A DNA stretch of 64,000 nt from assembly GCF_037975245.1 (NCBI RefSeq), contig NC_092575.1, forward strand, positions 2,733,001-2,797,000. Reading direction: 5' to 3'. This stretch comes from Apostichopus japonicus. Lineage: Eukaryota > Echinodermata > Holothuroidea > Aspidochirotida > Stichopodidae. The notes beneath the pieces are model-generated. The model was not told the origin of the DNA and ran no database searches. It saw nothing but the letters and a program-made list of their open reading frames with translations. Position 1 is the first letter of the stretch. Every line of letters begins with the position of its first letter. This document shows positions 58,201 to 64,000 of this stretch, piece after piece. A program made the translations under genes and the position numbers.

Positions 58201-61200
58201 TGGGTCCAACCTGGCTCATGATACCTCTGCCAATGCAGTCATAATAGCATGTGTTTATGTATTCATTATGTGTTTATGTGTGTGTGTAAATTTCAAGCTT
58301 CTTTACTTCAAGCCTCACATAGGAAGAAGATTCATTTGCTGAACATTCAGTGTTTATAGATAGGAAAAACACATGGTATGCAAAAGGATGGTCACCTTGT
58401 AAAATGCAAATGCAGTGATGTTTAAACTGGTTTTGTAAAAACCCCTCTCAGAAAAACCTCACAGTTGCTACCTGAAACGTAAACACTAAAATATATTTTT
58501 TTTTGGGGGGGAGGGGGGTTTTTATTGAGGGGAGGACTCCACCATGCAACTCAGAACAGAAGTCTTCCCCTTTTTTCATTCCAACAGTTTTGATCCTATC
58601 TTGAAGTACATCGACGACCAATACGAACGTTACCTGAACGACGAGAGTGGTCTCAACAGGCGAAACATCGTCGACAACAGAGTTCATTGCTGTTTCTATT
58701 TTATATCTCCAACTGGCCATGGGTAAAGTATTTTCTTCCAAAAGCCTAGCATTGCATTTCTTCACTTAGAGCTTCTATAACTTCTCCCGTCCTCTCCACC
58801 AGACGACCCGATGGTCTCTCACTCCAGTAAATGTTGCAATGCACCATGCAAAACTCTGCAAAGGGTCGCTACTCTTCCAAAAGATTCGCAGTTCGGTTCG
58901 TAACAAGCCTGTCGATCACAGTAACATCTACCGTCCAGAATTGTTTATAAAAGTTAAGGCTAGGCTGCATAACGAGGGAACCGCTGCAGTGAGAGAGTTT
59001 GTAGGTCTCGACAGTCTTTCGGGTCTGTTCTGACCAGACAGACTCTCGCAAGATTATATAACACCTACCCTTCTGTTAGCTTGTTGAGAGACATTTACAC
59101 TGCAAACACAAACCCTTTCACTGCAAAGACGACCCATGTCTTTTAGCTGCATTGGACATTAGACAAGGGCATGGGTTTGCCTCATATCTAGCTGCCTAAA
59201 AGCTTACTGAAAATGGATTTGTGCATGATTAAAACAAACGTTCCTGCCATGTAACTACAGGGAAATGAAAGGCTATGGACAACAGCAGTGCAATAAAGAA
59301 AAAATATGTAAGATTTGAAACCGTATACAGATATACAACAAACACCTTAAAAAAAATTGAAGTAACATTGTGCAGTTATTTTTATTGCCAGCCACTTTTT
59401 TTTTTCTTTTTTTTATGCTCATAATTTAAGCTAATTTTTAACTGTCTCTCTTTTGTGCTACCCATTCTAAATAGGTTGAAACCTCTGGACATTGAATTCA
59501 TGAAAGCTCTTCACAATAAGGTCAACATTGTTCCAGTCATCGCCAAGTCAGACACGCTGACCAAGAAAGAGATTGTGAACTTGAAGAGGAGGGTACGTCC
59601 GTAAAGCCAAACACCCAATATTTTGATATATATATATATGCTCTCAAATGTGCGGTATACAGTTCATCCACAAATGGGAGGGTGGGAGGATTATGTGCTT
59701 GGGGATGGATGTGGGGAACAAATTAGACAAAAGGTTTTTTTGGGGGAAGGGTTAACTTTGAATGCTTTCTCTCCACTGAAAGCTTCTTGGAGACTAAAAT
59801 ATATTCACAGATTGTACTAGTACCAGAATATTTCAAATTGTCAGATTCACAATACTACATACGGTATAATTCCTTAGTTCACCATGCCATCATCAAGGGA
59901 TTGGCTACGTCCTTCTAAAATATCTATATAAGATTTTCCATGGCTCTGTTGTGACAGTATGGATGAGTACCATCCGAATAATTTATTCGTAGTTCGGATT
60001 CGACGAACGCAGACCTCGCACGACTACTGTCTCCGGACAGTTGATCTAAAGAATTCTGTCGTTTACTCGTACTGCGTAATTTTACTATGGATCTCACCTA
60101 CTACTACATTTATCCAGTAAGGTTTGTTTTTTTGGGGGGGGGGGGTTGCCATGTGAAACTTTTTCATGCTATATGCAGTTTATATAAACCAGTGTTACGC
60201 ACTCCCAGGTTTTTAACTTGAGGTACCAATCTGGTACAATGAGTGCGCACCAACATATATATTAAACCTCACAGAACCCTTTGAATGAGATTTGATGACT
60301 GCTGTCGTGATAGTTATCCGGCTTTTCTCTCTCCTGAACAGATCATGGATGAAATTGACGAGAACAGTATAAAGATCTACCACATGCCAGACTCGGACTC
60401 CGACGAAGATGAGGACTTCAAGGAGCAAAACCAAAAACTCAAGGTAGGTGGAGAGAGAAAGGTTATCACGGTATGACACCAGGAGCGATGGGAGGGGCTT
60501 CTCATTGGTGGAGGGGGTTCTCATTGGTGGGGGGGGGGGGTTCGGCGGGGCACTGACTTTGATGGGCGGTGGGAAATGTGACTTTCAGTGTTATCTAGGG
60601 CCACTCAAAACATTCAACTGTCCGATTTTCGCCTGTATGTCTCTGTGGGTTAAAAGCGGAACCCAAGGACAAAGGTCAATGCCTTTACAGTCGAACTGAA
60701 GATTAATGCTGGTACCAAACTCAACCTCCCCCCCCCTCACATCCTCCCCACCCACCCTTAACTACAACAGTAGATATAACACACATCTAGCCATCTCGAT
60801 TTGCTTCTGCACCATAGGATAGTGTACCATTCGCTGTATGTGGATCCAGTCAGCTGATCGAGGTCAAAGGTCGTAAAGTCCGAGGAAGATTATATCCGTG
60901 GGGTGTCGTAGAAGGTTAGTGACATATGAAAAACACAACTTTGCCATGTTTGCTTGACTCTCAAAATGGTTCTGATCGCTTAAGGTGCTGTGAATGACAC
61001 TATGTGAGTAGCCGAATCTATTCTGGATGGTAACGGTTGGTTGCGACAGTTGGTGGCGTTTTACAAGCAGGGACATCTGTTCCTGTTAGGCTTACTATAA
61101 TTGCCTAACACTAGGTCATCATTGTTGTGTAGGCTCTTTAGTAATCAGAAGTGTTTTGGTCTTGAAAAATTCTGGAATTTTGTTTGTGTAAAGCGTTTGA

Positions 61201-61716
61201 ATTATACGTGGGTTTAGATTTTAAACTGAAAGATCTTTTTTCTTATCTATTACATCGATCAACTTTATCACTCTTTCTGTCTTCTTTTCTTGATTTTCCT
61301 TTCAGTTGAGAATCCTGACCATTGTGATTTCATTAAACTAAGGAGCATGCTCATGTAAGTTTGAAGGTCCAGAATTACCCCCTTGCCATCCCTCTTTCAT
61401 CTTTGTCCAAACCATATCCTGATCGGGACACAGCAGATTCTTAATTTCTTTAAATATAAAAATGAAATGTTTCTTTCTAAAAACTAGATTTGTGAAAGTT
61501 TTTTTTTAACAGTTTTTACCATAAATATCATTTAAGATAAGATTACAAATAGTCAAAAGTCAAGAGAAATCCTCCTAAATTTTTTATCTTGATAATATTT
61601 TTTTATTCTCCATCTTTGATCAGCACACACATGCAAGATCTCCAGGAGGTCACACACGAGGTCCACTACGAAAACTTCCGCTCACAGAACTTCACCAAAT
61701 CGGGTAAAAGCGAGAG
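52231..61716 (+). CDS. SEPTIN2: septin, SEPTIN2 group (3' end outside window)
   Basis: Exons: 52231-52266, 52710-52815, 55658-55744, 56829-56952, 58588-58722, 59475-59592, 60342-60443, 60818-60914, 61306-61354, 61624-61716. All are GT-AG with consistent phases (947 nt, 315 residues plus 2 bases). Numbering uses the MQSGEM start. Polybasic stretch HRKSVKKG; P-loop GESGLGKST (48-56); switch-II DTPGYGD (105-111); ISPTGHGLKPLD; G4 motif AKSD (186-189; AKAD is usual); [13 protein letters not shown]; septin unique element with [18 protein letters not shown]. It should bind GTP, polymerise into hetero-oligomeric filaments and act in cytokinesis and cortex organisation; this is family knowledge. The last exon seen ends ...NFTKSGKSE and then a donor. 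The C-terminal coiled coil (about 40-50 residues in relatives) is not found before 64,000, so the gene is incomplete here. Confidence 0.96.
55140..55286 (+). repeat. ~146-bp dispersed repeat in septin intron, copy 1
   Basis: From TTAACAAGCCTTCCATGGA through TTGTTGAGTCGGTAAAGGGG, GATTTACTTCAGGGGTGAGG to CGTTCCTCCGACGTCACTAC. A close direct copy is at 57,826-57,971, in the intron two exons on. Possibly a SINE-like unit. Confidence 0.85.
57826..57971 (+). repeat. ~146-bp dispersed repeat in septin intron, copy 2
   Basis: Same order of landmarks as the copy at 55,140: CCATGGA, TTGTTGAGTCGGTAAAGGGG, GATTTACTTCAGGGGTGAGG, CGTTCCTCCGACGTCACTAC. Same orientation. Confidence 0.85.
58802..59032 (+). 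pseudogene. coding-like fragment in a septin intron, possibly formin-like
   Basis: After an acceptor-like CCGTCCTCTCCACCAG an open frame runs to TGA at 59,030: [20 protein letters not shown]..., ...[37 protein letters not shown]. The last part faintly resembles the armadillo-type inhibitory domain of formins such as INF2 (a charged K/R-L helix and then EF.-L..L..L). It is on the same strand as the septin but out of place in it. It may be a degraded retrocopy or nested exon. The family is uncertain. Confidence 0.3.
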
Positions 61717-61854
61717 GTAAGGTCAGAGGTGTGTCGTAGAGTGATCCTTTCTGATCAAGAACCAGTCACATGTCGTCGTGGAGGATGCATGCAGATGGTG
61801 TGGCTGGGGTGTAGTTTTGCATGAAGTATCTTGCAGTTTCACATATAGAATATT

Positions 61855-62410
61855 CCCTCCCCTCATACCAAATCAATCTCATCCCTTCCCCGTCCCCACA
61901 ATTCCCTTCTCATCCCTTCCCTCTCCATCCCTTCTCTTCCCATCCTTTCCCTTCTCATCCCTTCTCATCTCATCCCTTCCCATCCTTTCTCATCCCTTCT
62001 CATCCCTTCCCTTCTCTTCCCATCCCTTCTCATCCCATCCCTTCCTTTCCCTTCTCACCCTTCCCATCCCTTCTCTTCCCATCCCTTCCCTTCTCATCCC
62101 TTCCCATCTCTTCCCTTCCCATCCCTTCTCATCCCTGCCCTTCTCATCCCTTCCCTCCTCATCCCTCCCAATCCCTTCTCATCCCTTCTCATCCCTTCTC
62201 ATCCCTTCCCTTCTCTTCCCATCCCTTCTCATCCCATCCCTTCCTTTCCCTTCTCACCCTTCCCATCCCTTCTCTTCTCATCCCTTCCCATCTCATCCCT
62301 TCCCATCCCTTCCCTCCCCTTCCCTCCTCATCCCTCCCCATCCCTTCTCATCCCATCCCTTCTCACCCCTTCCCATCCCTTCCCATCCTTCCCCTTCACC
62401 TGCCTCCCTA
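61855..62410. repeat. pyrimidine-rich satellite (CCCTTCTCATCCCTTCCC-type)
   Basis: More than 500 bases of C/T with regular A, built from CCCTTCTCAT and CCCATCCCTT units. Part (about 61,978-62,078) is repeated almost exactly at 62,171-62,271. Plus-strand ORFs of 196 and 228 codons made of P/S/L/F/H are artefacts. It lies in the septin intron after exon 61,624-61,716. Confidence 0.93.
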
Positions 62411-64000
62411 ACCATTCCTCTGTCTTCATACTGTGCTGTCTCAAAAGGGTTCACCTGTCTTTAGCGTTTATCCATATTCATAAATTTGTCAAAGGTTTTA
62501 TTAGAAATTTAAATTAGAGTACACACCTGAACCCTAATTCGAAGCGGGTAGGAGGGATTAAAAATATTTCTCAAATAAACAGCTAGGCTATTAAGTATTT
62601 TATATACCCTCGACTGGGAACACCCTTGCCTCACCGTCCAGTCCACATGTCTTGTCCCTGTGTACTCTCTGACCACTCAATCATCGTTGACCTAACTGTA
62701 GTTGTCGATGATGGTCCCCATGAACATTCCATATAAGCGAAATTTCCTCTTCGAGGATTCTTATGTGAGTGTCAGTGTTGCTACATCATCAATCTAGTCT
62801 GTTGTTTTAGACTAGTCTAATCACAGAACCTTGACAAAGGATGTAATTAAGTTAACCAAGATGGCAATGGGTGAAAATGCTTCAACAATTTGTGTCAAAA
62901 AGATATTCTTTGTAAAAGAAAAGAACCTCAAAAGAACAACACAGCAAACAAAATATACTTTAGCAAAACCCGAAATTTTGAATGAATACAAGCTTTGGAC
63001 AAGGAATCAGAAAGTCGTTTGACTTTCTTCTAGGCGAATTGTAACTTGTATGATTGGGGAGGGTGGGAGGGTGAGGGCAGGTAGCAGAAGTAATAAGAGA
63101 AACAATTATGTGATGGTGTGTAAAAAGAACCTCACATTTATAAAGTTTGTTAGAAAACTTTCAGACTTGTTGGTAAGTAAGTGACTTTCATGTTAACGGT
63201 AAGTACTCTGTGTAGGTTTGGACTGTTTGCACAGCATCCTGTCTTCCTCCCACATAGTCGTAGTTGCGCAATCTTATTGCATAAATCAACTTATTTGCAC
63301 TGCTTCTGTTCTGCTTCATAAGCCTGTTAGGAACTGACAGGGACTTTCTCAGTGATGGGTATCAAAAGTGAAACACTTATTATTACTCTCAACCATGATG
63401 GTATCAATAGAAAAGGAAATATTCTCGCAAATTTCTTTCAATAAATTGCTCTCCGATTCTCTCAAGTTTTGCAATGTCATCATGCAAATTTCATTGAAAG
63501 ATAAAACGTTTGAATACTGATCAGAAAGAGGACAAATCGTGTGTCCACGATACAACTGTTATGACCATCGTGCAATTACCAACTGTTGCTATGAAATATG
63601 CTAGAACCTTTGAAATATGAAGTTATTTATTTTTTGGTATGGATGTCACAGCAGACTATTAAAACTAGGAAAATAATAGTAGTAATCGGGTGGTTACTTT
63701 TACGAATCAGTTCGACATCAAAATTAAGCCTATCACACTTTCATATAGAAGCCTTTGATGGCCTAGACTTCTCTTCTTTTTTTTAAGAGTATAAGAATCT
63801 GAACTGTTTCATAAAACATTTTGACAGCTTATTTTGCCCTCTTGCTGTTTACATCTAGTTAAGAAATTCAACCTGCTACAAAAAAGTCAAATTTCCAATC
63901 AATCATTGTAAACCAATTCACATATCCTTTTTACCTTTGACTTAAATACAGCATAGGATAAAAATGCTTTTCTTTACAGACATCTTTGCCAATTTGGTTT
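62411..64000. other. septin 3' intron region, last exon not found
   Basis: I searched all frames for a Glu/Lys/Gln-rich coiled-coil exon in phase 2 and found none. A CTTTACAG acceptor-like site at 63,973-63,980 precedes the window edge, but the following bases do not read like a septin tail. Confidence 0.5.

Noticed and set aside
61778-62464. 228- and 196-codon plus-strand ORFs rich in P/S/F/L/H
   Set aside because: Frames through the CCCTTCTCAT satellite; overlapping ORFs of equal quality on the same strand show it is low-complexity DNA.
63973-64000. Last septin exon at the window edge
   Set aside because: There is an acceptor-like CTTTACAG, but the following bases read HLCQFG, unlike a septin coiled-coil tail.

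Overview
This is a eukaryotic, animal nuclear sequence: spliced genes with GT-AG introns, long AT-rich introns, no prokaryotic gene packing, and many short non-autonomous DNA transposons and SINEs. The gene set (a septin very close to vertebrate SEPTIN2, BOLA2, and an AidB/ACDH-11-type acyl-CoA dehydrogenase), the GGTCAAAGGTCA-type repeats, and hAT elements with long G runs suggest a marine invertebrate deuterostome, most likely an echinoderm. The species call is an inference.

Layout. 1-9,280 has no convincing gene. It is a patchwork of transposons, several nested inside one another: hAT-like elements with 8-bp target duplications, one Mutator-like element with a 9-bp duplication, and a TTAA-flanked element. 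9,282-11,997 (+) is a broken, inverted copy of the last three exons of the acyl-CoA dehydrogenase gene, itself interrupted by a hAT element and a U2-snRNA-like fragment. 14,690-15,073 is a full tRNA-derived SINE. 16,601-37,995 (-) is the intact 12-exon acyl-CoA dehydrogenase gene (633 residues; the exon phases close exactly). Its introns hold tandem repeats, transposons, and a possible intronless 133-residue gene (28,987-29,388, -). 39,485-40,660 (-) holds two unassigned exon-like segments. 41,612-44,504 (+) holds BOLA2 (3 exons, 86 residues), with a short upstream ORF that would overlap its start codon. 47,864-61,716 (+) holds a septin with alternative 5' exons, including a 14-nt micro-exon. 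Its C-terminal coiled-coil exon was not found, and the gene probably runs off the window.

The three genes are ordinary housekeeping genes for lipid oxidation, iron-sulfur trafficking and the septin cytoskeleton. Nothing links them into a pathway. I found no CRISPR array, operon, rRNA gene or canonical tRNA gene, and no convincing new biological system. The best leads are the inverted exon duplication with three nonsense codons, the septin micro-exon and 45-nt cassette exon, the overlapping ORF and possible reading-frame slip in BOLA2, the intron-nested ORF, and the dense set of transposon families whose ends can be read to the base. All exon models were read by eye from splice sites and reading-frame phase; none is backed by transcripts.
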